A stretch of DNA of 64,000 nt from CAWARU01 sp963784575 (GCA_963784575.1 CAWARU010000001.1:124001-188000); one strand, 5' to 3'; numbered from the stretch's first letter, positions 1 through 10,668 are shown. The notes: generated by a model not told the origin, from the sequence alone. Translations and numbers: made by a program.

Positions 1-3000
1 TTTTTCCTTAAGAACTGTAACTGCAGAGTATAATTGGCAGTTTCATAGAAGGAGCCAAACTGCGAGCGCTCATTCGGAACATTGTTTGCGATATAGGGAA
101 TAGCAACTTCTTGGCTTTCCACATACTTTTTGGATTTCGGAAATCCATGATGTTCATAAGGTTTGTTGCGTAAAGTGTGCTTCAAAAATTCAATTTCACC
201 CTTCAAAAGACCAATTTTTGTTTGGAGGACTGGATCTGTAATAGCCTCAACAAATTTTGGTTTTTCAATCACAGGACGTTCCGAGGCTGGCAGCTCATCA
301 AACTGATCATGAAATAGATAATATTGCAACTGAAGCTTATCTTCCGTTTTTAAACCTTTACAAAATTCATGGATCGGACTTTTGGGATCATTCACAAAGA
401 AGGCACTCAAATTTTGAAATACGATATCCCAATCTGATTTTTGCGCGACGACCACTTTTCCCAACATCACTTGATGTAGCGTTGTATTTCCTGTCGACAG
501 GTGAAGATCCACATCTTGAAAAATATTGTAGATATCTAGTAAGGTTTTAAGCTCCTCTTCTTGGATAGGAACAGAATCTCCCAAGGTGTAATTCAATTCT
601 TTTTTGGTGTCTAAATTACTGTCCACCTCATCGATTAAAACATCGCCCTGATTTTTGAAAAGTTTTAAAAGGTTCTCGAGAGCTTTTATCTCTGCTTCTC
701 TCGCCTTCCTTTGTTCAGGACTCAGAGGTGGGAGTTCTTTACTGTGTAACCGAATCGACAGGGATTCCAATAATTCCCAATATTTAAGTTCGAGGGCTTG
801 AACGCTTTCTGCGGTTGTCACCAGATATTCTAGATTATTGATGATCTGTTTAAATTTCTGATACAGCGCCTCCAGATCTTCTGGATTACAAGAGCTATCT
901 CTCGAGAAAGTGAAGCGATGGGCTGGTTTTCCGAAAAATTTCTGTGTGGTGGCCTGGAGATCTGCCACATTGGTTTCAAAAAGCGCTGCGGGCACTTCGA
1001 TGATGGATAAATTGCTGCCATTGGCTTTCTTTAAAGCGAGCATCGGCAGTAAAACCTTGGATTTGCCGCCCCCCATGATCAATTGAGCTACCATATTTTG
1101 ATAGCCTGTGGGAGTTTCTTGCAACATTTTTTCAAGCGTTTCAGCTTGAGTCGGTCTGATTAAAATGTCTTCACAACTTTCAAAGGCAAGCAGCATGGGA
1201 TGTTTTTCAGGATTAAAACTTCGAGTCTCGGCCAATTTCTCGCCTATTTGATGCAGTGCAGGATAAAAGTCCTTGTCCCTTTCTTGAAGGAGAGCAGCCG
1301 CTTCTAATGCCTTTTTCACTCTCACACGTTGTTGATTGGCGGTTTTATTCAATAGAAATTGGTGAATGGCCTGATAGAGCTTGATGACATCCTCTTCCTG
1401 CAAATGTGTTTTTCTTTTTAAAAGTGCAAGGTCATTTTGTATATAGAGTGTCAAAAGATCACTCAGTTTTAAGGGGTGTCTTCTAAGCCCTGCAATCTGA
1501 AGGCGAATTCTTTCTTCTGCTCTTTTCCCGGTCAAGGCTTGATTGGCCATTTTAAGGAGGACTTCCTCTTCCACTCGAAGCGATGATTCTCCTTCACTCG
1601 CGAGTGAAATAATCTCATTTAAAAGCTTCTTTCTGACTTTAGGATCTGTGAATTTCTTGATTGTCATTTCATATTGATCACGCCTTGATTGATTGATTTT
1701 TCTGCCTGCTTTAAGATCCTCTTCAAAAAACTGCGACTCATTTTGAAAAAAGGGTTCCTGCATCGATTTTGTATCTAGGATACGAAGCTGAACTTTTTCT
1801 CGTTCTTCTTTTTGTTCATCTTTCCCAAGTCCAGCAAGCTTATAATCTCTGACGAACCCGTAGACACCAAGTTCTCCTGCTAGGGGTTTTGGATGTTCCA
1901 ATGCATCAGATCGCAGTGATAGATTGAGAGCAGTAATTTCAGACCTTTCCTTAACGTGAACGCGTACTTCAGCCCTCTCAGTCCAAAATTGAAGAGATTC
2001 AAAAGTAATGGGTCGACTTTCTGCAAGTTCTACACATTTGTCTTTTACACCAATAAAGAATTCGTTCAAATTGAAAAACATATCTTCAGTACGATCCTTC
2101 ATCCCCATAAGCGCCTTAGTTCGCGGCCAGCCCCCTTCTTTGTTTAGCGAGGCATAATAGAGAATGTTACACAAAGATACTAGGGTTTTTGTTTGCCGGG
2201 TCGCGGATTCATCATCGTTTTTTTCCCGGTAAATCCTTGCTTCCGCTTCCATTTGCAGGACACCTCTAATGTATTTTATTAATGCACTTTGTTCTTTTTC
2301 AAAGCCTTCTCTGCTGCTTACAGCCAGAGCATAATAATAGTTAAATCCAGCTAGAAATTGTTTGAAAGGTACCCGATCGTTTAGATCGATCGCCTTTACA
2401 GGAGGGATGAAATCTTTAACATCTTCTGACATCTCCGACAATTTGCGTCCACTATAACTGTCATATATTGACGCTTGTGATGGTGATAATTCAGAAATGC
2501 GCTTTTTTTCAGAAAGATATTTGGCATGGAGTTCAGCTGAATCTCTGAGCAGTACGGTCTCTTGATAATCTAAGACAGGGAGTTCTGGTGCCAGAGAGAT
2601 TTGTACCGTTGCTACTTTACCTGGTCTTTTGAGGAACAAATCTCCTGTTTTGAGTACATTACGTATTTCTTCTAGCCTCTTGATACCCGCCTCATCAATT
2701 TTTCCCTGTTTTTGGGCTTTCATCAGTTGCCGCTCTTCTTTGCGATAGGCTGTCAATTCAAGTTCCCGCCAACGCCTGCCAATTTTACTAGCTTGCGCCC
2801 AAATGGCTTTTCCTTCCTTATTAACATGTGAGGTCGTTTTTATTTCTTTTGTTGCTTGTCTTGCAACCGTTAATTCTTGTTCTGTGTTAAGCAGGAGATC
2901 TTCCGGAACATTTCCTTTTAAGGTAAGATAAAAATTCATGTTGCCTTGTATTTCATGTTGAAACTGAGTTTTATAAAATTCTCTGACATTATTCGCAACA

Positions 3001-5496
3001 AGATTATCCCATTTATCATTGTCGTTTTTTTCTGGCTTCGGGCTGAAGCTTAAAGAAAATTGAGGAGTATCTAAATGGCTTTGTTTAAACTCAGCTAAGA
3101 GCCAAGCTGCAGTGAGCCGAGCAGTGATGGTTTCTGGATCCATTGTTCTTGCTTTTTTTTGAGATTGCATGTCTTGTTCGAAAGCAGTACTTGGAATATC
3201 GCACATGATCTTTCTGATAAGCGCAATTTCTTGTTCGGTGCCCTTAAGTCCTCCCAGTTTATAGGCTTCTCTTAAGGCTTCAATGGCTTGTCGCGGGTTA
3301 TATTTGGCAAGATAAAGAGATGCCAGGAAAAGACATTGCTCAGTAGTTTTAGGAGAAAATTTGCCATTTTGTATGGGGATCCTAAAATAGGTTTCGCGCC
3401 CTGTATAGTCCCATGTACTTGAACGTGACATAATCGCTAATGGTGGAACAACATTTGCGCGATCCAGTCCTAATTGATAGTATTCTGCCTCTAGACGACT
3501 GGTCTCTTCTGCAGCTTCCTTTGCTTCCTTCGATTCCTGGTCGGATGGCTTAGACTTTTTTGGCTTTCCTTTTTGCAACACAAAGGCCTGATCTGGAATC
3601 AGGGCCTCTCGTTTACCTGTGGTTCTATGTTCTAAATAAATCAAATGATTGAAATTCAAAATGGTCTGTAAATCTTTCTGAAGTAAACGATATTCTGGAT
3701 TATTTTTTAAGATAAATTCGGCATTTGGGCCTTCGCCTACCCGGTAAAATTCGAGTCCATAGCGGGGTAATAAGACTCGAATGGCTGGAATTTTGTCATT
3801 CGGTTTTAAGTCTGGTCGTAATTTCAAAAGACTGATGAACCTCGCATCTTCGAATTGCAGAAAAGGCGTGAGATAATCAGGCAGTTTTTCTTGTTCTCTA
3901 ACTTTATCCTTGACTCTTTCTTTGTCACTTTCTCTATCTTTGTCTTTATCTTGACTGAGATCCTGAAGTATATACCCTGTTTTTTCACCTTCACGGGTAA
4001 GTTCTTCAACTTCATAAGTTTGTTTTGTCTCCTCAGTCTCTCTGATCTCCACGGTTTCTCTGGCTTCTTTGATCTCTCTAGCCTCTTTTGTTTCTCCCAT
4101 CTCATGTTGCAAGCGGCCTAAAAATATAGGGCTTTCGCGTTTGTCGGTCACATAAAAAGTTTCTGGTGGAGTCTTTTCGGCATCCACCCACCATAAATAT
4201 TCTGATCCTGTTAAATGTTTTGGTATAGTCGCAGGAGGGCTGAATTCATGATAATATTGGAGTTCATGCCATTTTTGATCGAATTGAAATTGCATTTGAA
4301 TATGTGCTGTACCCTTTTCATCCAGAATTATGCGATGAGGTGTGCCTTGGAACATAAACTCAAAGGTGCGATTGAGAGCATCGGGATAATATCTTCCCAC
4401 TAAATAATTATTGCCAAAGTAGCGCACAACATCTTGGGTGTAGAATTCAGTGGGTGCCGTTCTTTCAATAAAAAGTAATTCAGAACTTTTTTCTGCAAGT
4501 TCCTTCTGTTCACGAATTCCTTTTTCTTCAAGCCCTGAGAGGGCTAGTTCTTTGTGAGGCTCGGCAGGTGAAAGTTTTAGCTTTGATTGACCGCGCATAA
4601 TCCCCGTCGAAAAATCCAGATTTAAGGAGATCGCGTCATGGGATAAAACTACCATAGGAAATTCATGGGCATCCACTTCAAACATTTCATTTGGCAATAA
4701 TTTTGGCACAAATAACTTACTGATGACTTCATGCAGTAGTTTTTCTGTGGCTTCTTTTCCCAGTTTTTTTAAAATACTTTTTAAGATTGGAAAAGACTCT
4801 CTTAATTTATGGGCCATTTCAGATTCTAAATAGGTATCGTTGTTGATGTCTCTCGGGGCAACGATCAAATTTCTTTCAAACATCCTATAAAAGAAATTTT
4901 TGAGCCGTTCAGGATCCTTTTCAAAACTTTCAGGGTTTTCGCAAGTCAAATTGAGCATTTCACGTAAGAAAGAGAGATCATAGAAAGCTTTCAGGCGGCT
5001 TAACGCTCTTTGTTTCTCATCCTCACTTTGTGTTTTTTGAATGATAATATTGTAACTCTTGATTGCAGAATTAATATCTGCATCAAAACTTTTCAGGATA
5101 TCCATGGCAGGTTTAAGTGTAGCTCCATTTTCACTCGTGGTCGCATATAAAATATATTTTTGCAACCAGTAGGATAATTTTACGCAATAGAGCCCCCCTG
5201 GATTGATGGCTTGTCCCTTTAAATGGAATTTGAAACCGTCCTTTAAAGTTTTGGCAAGCAGGGTTGCAAAGTTTGGCACCTGCTTTACTTTTAGATCCTC
5301 CTTGATCTGCTCTATTAAAAGCGTTGGGGTTAAGAAATTAAAATGTAGGAGAGTTTGAAAATCTTTCTCATTCATGTCTTCAAAATTAGATTCCAAAAGA
5401 TCGTCGGGTTGCCAAAATACGGCAGGGATCCATGGTAATTCTTGTGAAAGGCGCTGAATATTTAGGAAAGCCTGTCGCGAGCTCAAGGCCCAAGGA
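1..5496 (-). CDS. Giant DUF3638-family P-loop protein, central part (5' fragment lies at 5386-7860; runs off left edge)
   Basis: One reading frame stays open on the minus strand from about 5496 to the window edge, roughly 1,830 codons, with no start of its own. It continues the protein begun at 7860 after a one-base frameshift (see next entry). Near its left end lies a Walker A-like MGGGKS (1059-1076) inside QLIMGGGKSKVLLPMLAL, preceded by IRPTQAETL, and a Walker B-like LIDEVDSNLD at about 621-638. This is the signature of the DUF3638 domain of very large proteins in protists, fungi, chlamydiae and some Legionellales. The biochemical function is unknown; the motifs suggest an NTP-driven helicase- or translocase-like core. 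A strongly charged stretch (KEAREIKEARE... and DKDKDRESDKER...) around 3890-4100 looks like a flexible linker. Shorter ORFs on either strand inside this region are shadows. DUF3638 assignment is fairly confident; role is not. Confidence 0.75.
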
Positions 5497-7860
5497 TTTA
5501 TCCATATCCGCTAAGGCGAGAAAACTTACGTTGCTTTCTGCTAAACCTTCCCTCTCTCTATTTTTCCTGTCTGTAGGCGGAACAATTCTGGTTGGAAGCA
5601 TTGCTTCTCGTATCATGGGATTTCGGATGTTTTCCAATTCACCCAAAGACTCAGGAAGAGGTCTTTCAAAAGTAAATCCATGTTCAAAATTGAAATTAGT
5701 TCTATATTCTCCAAGTCTACGTTCATAAGAACGGGAACAGTTTACTTTGAAAACCTTAGGCACTCCACTAGTGTCAGCATCTCTGAAATATCTAAAATCG
5801 CTTCCAGCAACTCGGGTATGTTCTGTAACCAATTCTCCGAAAGTGTTGCAAAATTGAAAATCTTCTAACAAAGATTTATAAGACCTTTCATCTTGGTGAG
5901 AATCTTCAGGGATCGGTATTATTCCATTGGCCATCCTATAAAAATTGATCCTTGCGCGATCCATAATATCCGCAGCCATGGCAGTATCTGTATCGTTATT
6001 GCAATAAGCCAGTTTTTCCATCAATTCATGTCTTAAGATCAATTTTAAGTCGTAATAATCAGTAGAAATTTTCTTATTTTCAAATTGTTTTGGAGTCTCG
6101 GAGTTTTCTAAACTTTCCTGATAAAACTCACGTAACTCATGGAGCCTTGTATCCCATCTCGGATCACCACTCACACTAAAAGGATTTTTTTTAATCCATT
6201 CATTGAGTGTGGTTTTGATCATGTCAGACATTGGCCATTTTTCAAAATTTTTATCATCTCTGAAACGTGCTTTTGCAATATGGCTTGCGATGATAAGAGC
6301 GGAGGCACTGGCCAAACCTCGTTCCGCAAAGGGATGTCCTCCTCGTAAATAGCAATGTTTCCCATAGATTCGAAGCATGGCTTGAAGCGTATTCAGAAGC
6401 TCGGTCTTGCGGCTTTTCCAATACTCTTCCGCTTCCTTGCCAGTGACAGGCAGTGAGAGCATGAATTCCTCAAAATCTCTGATAATCCCCTCGCTATATA
6501 GGGAAGCATCATTTTTTTGCATGGCTGCTAGGCAGGCTTTTAATAAGCTTTCGGGATCTTTTGACTTATCGAATGCTGGCAAGTCTTCATAAGCTTCTAT
6601 TTTCCTTGCTGTTGGAATGTTGGTTGCAGCAGCAGTATATTTCGTTAATTCAAAACTCGAAGTTTCTTTTGAAGGTTCTATAGGTGTGACAAGCCGATGT
6701 CTTCTTGTTGCAGATTTCAGAGCGGCTTTTCGTAACTCCGTCTCAATCGCCGTTTTTAAGTCAAGTGCTTCTTCGGCTTGTTTTTCAGTCAAAATGGGTT
6801 TTTTATTGTGTTTTCGATATCTAAATTTTAAAGTGGTGCGTTCTAGTTTATCTATGGCAGTTTGGAGTTGTCTTTGTACCATTTCGTCGCCCAATTTTTT
6901 CTGCTTTGACTGAATACGAAAATGATTGATGGTGGATTGCAGCCGGACTTGGTAGAGAAAATGTCTGAAGGTTTCACCGGAAAGTTCATTAGCCAATAAT
7001 GGCATTAAAACTCGCATGGCGCATGTGCCTGACAGTTGTCCCTTTGTTGTGCTATTGCAATAAGACCTTGGGTCTACTTTTTTACCTCCAAGAAAGGCCG
7101 CATGACTAATACAATTAGCATATACCTTTGTTGCTTTGAAAGTTTGTTCAACGATCCAGTTGGGCTCGGAATCAAATTGCTGCAGTTTAGGGGTTATTTG
7201 CGGTCGTAGGAGGCCTGCCACAAAATTTTGAATATCATCAATTTCGGTCGTAGGAGGGCCTGGCAATTCATAAGCCATGACAGGAATATAATGATCTTCT
7301 TTTCCTGAAAAATTAAGATGGTGTTCAATACCTGCGCCTGTGTTATATGCCAAAAATACAAAGTAAGGCTTGCCTTCTTTATCAATTTTTTTCATTAACT
7401 TATAGACCATACCATGGCCCCCTGGACCCTGGGCCTTTGTGTTTAGCCATCCACCCGGAATTAATATTTCTTCACAGTCTTTTGCTTTAAACCTGGTTAG
7501 AATTTCAGAAGCTAGATTCTGGATTTCTGTATCGACTTTCTTAACATCAATCTCATCTGCAAGCCGTTTTTTTGTTCTTTGCAAAGAGGCATCATTCATA
7601 GTCAGCGTATCCAATACTTTCTCCAGTTTCAAAAATGCAGCAGAAAACTCTTTTTGTTGTTCTTCACTGAAAATACCTGGATTCGCTATAATAAATTGCA
7701 ACATTTTCTGAATGTAATGGACTGTTCTTGTAAAGACTTCTCCTTGTAAATGGGAACCTTTTAAACGGGCATCATGGTGTATATGCGCAAATAATTTTGA
7801 ATTTAATTCAAATTCATCTGTAACACAGCTGGGTCGATCTTTGGGATTTAATAAGGGCAT
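5386..7860 (-). CDS. N-terminal 824-residue fragment of the giant DUF3638-type protein
   Basis: ATG at 7860 follows GGCGAGGAT, an acceptable ribosome site. The N-terminal third carries conserved-looking blocks (IPGGW, GPGGHGMVYKL, FLAYNTGAGIEHH, SGTCAMRVLMPLL) that I associate with the amino-terminal part of DUF3638 giants; the GTC and HH residues could be catalytic, but that is speculation. The frame ends at 5386 after an out-of-frame tail. At about 5490-5496 (TCCTTGG on the coding strand) a one-base shift restores DKS-WALSSRQAFLNIQRL and the long downstream frame, so the two parts are one gene of more than 2,600 codons in this window. The break may be a real lesion or a sequencing error; no slippery heptamer is visible. 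No companion gene lies in the same operon; the 5' side faces an IS110 insertion. Confidence 0.75.
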   Translation of the reverse strand: MPLLNPKDRPSCVTDEFELNSKLFAHIHHDARLKGSHLQGEVFTRTVHYIQKMLQFIIANPGIFSEEQQKEFSAAFLKLEKVLDTLTMNDASLQRTKKRLADEIDVKKVDTEIQNLASEILTRFKAKDCEEILIPGGWLNTKAQGPGGHGMVYKLMKKIDKEGKPYFVFLAYNTGAGIEHHLNFSGKEDHYIPVMAYELPGPPTTEIDDIQNFVAGLLRPQITPKLQQFDSEPNWIVEQTFKATKVYANCISHAAFLGGKKVDPRSYCNSTTKGQLSGTCAMRVLMPLLANELSGETFRHFLYQVRLQSTINHFRIQSKQKKLGDEMVQRQLQTAIDKLERTTLKFRYRKHNKKPILTEKQAEEALDLKTAIETELRKAALKSATRRHRLVTPIEPSKETSSFELTKYTAAATNIPTARKIEAYEDLPAFDKSKDPESLLKACLAAMQKNDASLYSEGIIRDFEEFMLSLPVTGKEAEEYWKSRKTELLNTLQAMLRIYGKHCYLRGGHPFAERGLASASALIIASHIAKARFRDDKNFEKWPMSDMIKTTLNEWIKKNPFSVSGDPRWDTRLHELREFYQESLENSETPKQFENKKISTDYYDLKLILRHELMEKLAYCNNDTDTAMAADIMDRARINFYRMANGIIPIPEDSHQDERSYKSLLEDFQFCNTFGELVTEHTRVAGSDFRYFRDADTSGVPKVFKVNCSRSYERRLGEYRTNFNFEHGFTFERPLPESLGELENIRNPMIREAMLPTRIVPPTDRKNREREGLAESNVSFLALADMDKSLGLELATGFPKYSAPFTRITMDPCRILATRRSFGI

Positions 7861-7966
7861 ATCCTCGCCTTTTAACTATAAAATAATAATAGGTTTACTA
7901 AAATCTACTTGTTTAGAGCCTTGGCATAAGTAAAAATTCCTCATTTTATAGCATCTTATAACATCT

Positions 7967-7993
7967 GGGAATTAAGCCAGGCCTCTTAATCCC
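7967..7993. repeat. Hairpin between the giant gene and the IS110 transposase
   Basis: GGGAATTAAG (7967-7976) pairs with CTTAATCCC (7985-7993) around the loop CCAGGCCT, with one bulged base. There is no T-run on either side, so it is not a convincing intrinsic terminator. IS110-type elements often insert beside such small palindromes, so it could be part of the old target site. The rest of 7861-8044 shows no gene; it must hold the promoter of the giant gene, but no good sigma70 site could be picked. Confidence 0.4.
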
Positions 7994-8044
7994 ATCTTCA
8001 GAGCTCTAGGCACAGTAAATTAAAGAGCAAGAATGGCATTCAAA

Positions 8045-8056
8045 TAAGATACCGTC
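8045..8056. repeat. 12-bp direct repeat TAAGATACCGTC flanking the IS110 transposase (second copy 9138-9149)
   Basis: TAAGATACCGTC occurs at 8045-8056, just beyond the transposase stop, and again in the same orientation at 9138-9149, about 90 bases upstream of its start. Such pairing is expected either for the recombination cores at the two ends of an IS110 element or for a guide segment of the bridge RNA that copies an end sequence. The true element ends could not be fixed from one copy. Confidence 0.5.
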
Positions 8057-8079
8057 TTGCTTGTCAACCCTTTTTAACT

Positions 8080-9045
8080 TCATCTAGCCAAATTAATATT
8101 AAAAGATTTTCCTGACTTCAATACCCCATAAATTATATGTACTAACTTTCTCATCGCTGCCCCTATGATTAACATCGTCGGTTTGCCACGTTTTTTCAAA
8201 TTTTCGCAAAAATCTCTAATAATTGGGTTATGACGTTTCGCTGAAACAGCAGGCATATAAAATGCCTTCCTCAAATTTGAATTGCCCATTTTTGATAGTC
8301 TAGTGCGACCATTGACGGAAGAACCAGACTGGCGTTGCTTAGGATTGAGGCCTACAAATGCTGCAAATTGCTTAGCATTCGTAAAATCCTCCACATTACC
8401 CATAAAAGCGAGTACTTGAGAAATAGTCGCCTCCCCAACACCCGGGATGCTTTCCAATAGCTTACTTTTCTCGCGTAAATCCGCATGCTGCTCAATATGG
8501 TTATGAATACGTCTCTTTATTGTTATAAGTTCTTCCGCCAGTTTCTCTATAACAGCTTCAATTGAAGCTTTAATGGAAGAATCTGCCACTTCCAAACGAT
8601 TGTTTTCTTGGTAATACATATCTTGTAATGCCTCTAATCGATGGACCAGAGCCTGTAATTCTCGAACATGCAGTGGCTTAGGTTGCCAGAGCTTTGGGTT
8701 CATCGCTCGGCAAAAGCGAGCTATCAACTGCGCATCGGCTTGATTTGTTTTATTACGAGCTAATTCACTTTCAGAAAATCCCTTAATTTGTGCAGGATTC
8801 ACTACGCTCACTGTATAACCAGCATCAAATAAATAAGTAGCTAGAGCTTCGCTATAAGTGCCTGTTGCTTCCATACAAATGTGTAAGTCTTTTACTTCTA
8901 CATCTTTCTTATTTAACCATTCGACCATTTCTGAAAACCCATCAGGTTTATTGTTAAATTTTTTAGTTTTTAATTTGTTTTCCAACAATAGTGCAACATC
9001 AAATTTAGACTTACTGACATCTATTCCCAGGACGATTTTTGACAT
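8080..9045 (-). CDS. IS110-family transposase
   Basis: A serine/DEDD recombinase of IS110-type elements, which insert through a double-stranded circle guided by a bridge RNA. The N-terminal RuvC-like DEDD domain shows GIDVSKSKFDVALL, the acidic CMEATGTYSE and NKTNQADAQLIARF. The C-terminal Tnp_20 domain has LESIPGVGEATISQVLAFMG and VGLNPKQRQSGSSVNG, which includes the candidate catalytic serine. I choose the ATG at 9045 (MSKIVLG) because GGGGG lies just before it; an in-frame ATG at 9057 exists. The length is about 321 residues, close to the family norm, with no lesion, so the element may still be active. It lies between the giant gene and the biosynthetic cluster and is transcribed with both. 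Confidence 0.93.
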   Translation of the reverse strand: MSKIVLGIDVSKSKFDVALLLENKLKTKKFNNKPDGFSEMVEWLNKKDVEVKDLHICMEATGTYSEALATYLFDAGYTVSVVNPAQIKGFSESELARNKTNQADAQLIARFCRAMNPKLWQPKPLHVRELQALVHRLEALQDMYYQENNRLEVADSSIKASIEAVIEKLAEELITIKRRIHNHIEQHADLREKSKLLESIPGVGEATISQVLAFMGNVEDFTNAKQFAAFVGLNPKQRQSGSSVNGRTRLSKMGNSNLRKAFYMPAVSAKRHNPIIRDFCENLKKRGKPTMLIIGAAMRKLVHIIYGVLKSGKSFNINLAR

Positions 9046-9376
9046 AACAACCCCCATCTTGTTAAGCTTTTACAACGCTCGGGTAGATTTTGCTCGAAAT
9101 AGACCTTGTAAATACAGGCTCATCGCGTATCGAGGCCTAAGATACCGTCCGGTCTTATAGAGCAAAAGTGGGGATAAGCTGCAAAATCTTAATCACAGGT
9201 TCTAATGGTCCTAAGAGTTAAATCGGCTTCCTTATCCCCTCACCCAAGTGCCCTCAAGTGATTTAACCACTTCTCAGTGATTGATTCCAAGATACAAGAG
9301 TTAAACTATTTACCCAGTATCGCAATCAATGATACGATTATCAACTGAGTAATCGTAACCAACCCAAAGCCTTATT
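9046..9376 (-). ncRNA. Candidate IS110 bridge RNA / left-end region
   Basis: About 330 bases upstream of the transposase hold no supported gene. In IS110-group elements the bridge RNA is encoded here, on the transposase strand. The stretch contains one 12-base repeat copy (9138-9149) inside an imperfect hairpin (TAAGATACCGTCCGGTCTTA) and other short inverted repeats. No structure was computed, so this is a positional prediction and the boundaries are nominal. Confidence 0.3.
9333..9357. repeat. 8-bp perfect inverted repeat upstream of the acetyltransferase gene
   Basis: TACGATTA (9333-9340) and TAATCGTA (9350-9357) form a perfect stem with a 9-base loop. It lies about 50 bases before the GNAT start, so it could be an operator or a leader hairpin, or mark the outer edge of the IS110 element. 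Confidence 0.4.
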
Positions 9377-9409
9377 TTGGCAATTTTTTCAAGGATAGGT
9401 AACAACTCC

Positions 9410-9958
9410 ATGTCTGAACTAAACCATTTCAATAAGATCGAGCTCCTCCCAGCACCCATAGAATCCAAATTGGCGATCAAAAACTTAGCCCGTTTCTATG
9501 TCTATGAATTATCACGGTATAAGGCCGATGAAAAAGATTCTGGTTTTCCTGAGGATGGATTGTATGAGCCCTTTGAAAGTTGCTTTGAGTTTGAAAAGTA
9601 TTGGGGAGATCCTAACTATTTTCCATTTATTATTCGCGTAAACGATGAGCTGGCTGGTTTTGCGCTTGTCAACAAAAAAGGTAGTTCGAAAGAAATAGAC
9701 TGGTATTTGGCAGAATTTTTTGTGGTTGCTAAATTTCAGGCAATGGGCATAGGCCGCCAAATTGCCTTTCAATTATTTAATCAATTCAAAGGAACTTGGG
9801 AATTAACACAATTACCTGCAAATATCCGAGCAACACGCTTTTGGCAATCGGTCTTAAATGAGTACACCCATGGAAATTTTACTGAAACCAAGCAAATCTG
9901 TCCGAATCCCACGCCGCATGAAATGATATTACATCGTTTTCAAAATTATATCACTTAG
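9410..9958 (+). CDS. GNAT-family N-acetyltransferase
   Basis: The protein of 182 residues has the acetyl-CoA binding motif A of GNAT enzymes, FVVAKFQAMGIGRQIAFQLF (Q-x-x-G-x-G/A), preceded by the substrate-side strands FPFIIRVNDELAGFALV and followed by NIRATRFWQSVL. The substrate is unknown. I start at ATG 9410, which has AGGT nine bases upstream, rather than at the earlier TTG at 9377. The stop overlaps the stop of the NRPS operon on the other strand (tail to tail), so no terminator separates them. A drug- or peptide-modifying self-protection role for the neighbouring cluster is possible by position only; an ordinary small-molecule acetyltransferase is equally likely. Confidence 0.8.
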   Translation: MSELNHFNKIELLPAPIESKLAIKNLARFYVYELSRYKADEKDSGFPEDGLYEPFESCFEFEKYWGDPNYFPFIIRVNDELAGFALVNKKGSSKEIDWYLAEFFVVAKFQAMGIGRQIAFQLFNQFKGTWELTQLPANIRATRFWQSVLNEYTHGNFTETKQICPNPTPHEMILHRFQNYIT

Positions 9959-10662
9959 GCAGATGCCTTGACCCTTTCCAGCAACTGCTTCATTTTATTC
10001 TTCTGATCATCTTGTTTTTGGCGAAATTGAGCTAAGTATTCTGACAAGGTTTTCACTGTTGGCTGATTAAAAAAATCATGGAATGATAAATCAATATTAT
10101 GCTCATTTTTGAACATATTTAATGCTTGGATGACAAGAAGTGAATGTCCTCCCAGATGAAAAAAATTATCATGGATGCTTATCTTTTCTCTTTTTAGAAC
10201 ACGTTTCAATATTGAAGCAATTATTATTTCTTCTTCTGTTTCCGGCTCTTGAAATTTAATACTTGATTCCAAATTATCGAGAGTGAAGCTGGCCAAGGCT
10301 TTGCGATCCACTTTGTTATTGTTTGTATAGGGAAGAGACTTCACGAATTGATAAACATTCGGCAGCATATAACTCGGCAATTTTTTGGCTAAAATGTTAT
10401 TCAATGATTCAGAATTGAGATTTGAATTTTCATTTATGACTATAAAAGCCACCAAAAGAGGACCAATATTCCCATCCTCAATGACCGCAACTGCTGCATC
10501 ATAGATGTCTTTGTGAGATTTGATATTGATTTCAACTTCATCTAGCTCTATCCTATGGCCCCTAATTTTGAGCTGATTATCAGCACGTCCCAAAAATACA
10601 ATATTGCCATCCGGTTGGTAATAAGCTAAATCACCCGTTCTATACATGCGTGATTCATCCAT
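9955..10662 (-). CDS. C-terminal end of NRPS A domain plus PCP, cut from its upstream part by an in-frame TGA
   Basis: This is the downstream part of the module at 10669-13578. The two frames are the same frame: ERFILD-TGA-FSMDESRMYRTGDLA, where intact A domains read through (ERF...PFS...MYRTGDLA). The fragment has core A7/A8 (YRTGDLAYY, then DNQLKIRGHRIELDEVE), A10-like NNNKVDRKAL, and a peptidyl carrier protein with FFHLGGHSLLVIQAL, whose serine takes the phosphopantetheine arm. An ATG nine bases after the stop (MDESRM) lets the ORF be called, but no Shine-Dalgarno site is evident and a separate A-domain tail would have no catalytic use. No thioesterase follows the PCP, so the chain must pass to another protein. 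Confidence 0.85.
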   Translation of the reverse strand: MDESRMYRTGDLAYYQPDGNIVFLGRADNQLKIRGHRIELDEVEINIKSHKDIYDAAVAVIEDGNIGPLLVAFIVINENSNLNSESLNNILAKKLPSYMLPNVYQFVKSLPYTNNNKVDRKALASFTLDNLESSIKFQEPETEEEIIIASILKRVLKREKISIHDNFFHLGGHSLLVIQALNMFKNEHNIDLSFHDFFNQPTVKTLSEYLAQFRQKQDDQKNKMKQLLERVKASA

Positions 10663-10668
10663 TGAAAA

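Noticed and set aside
257..550. 97-codon plus-strand ORF
   Set aside because: Antisense to the well-supported DUF3638 frame, with no ribosome site or known motif.
3824..4121. Opposed ORFs of about 90 codons on both strands inside the giant gene
   Set aside because: They lie over a Lys/Glu/Arg-rich low-complexity part of the giant protein, and their compositions are frame-shifted echoes of it.
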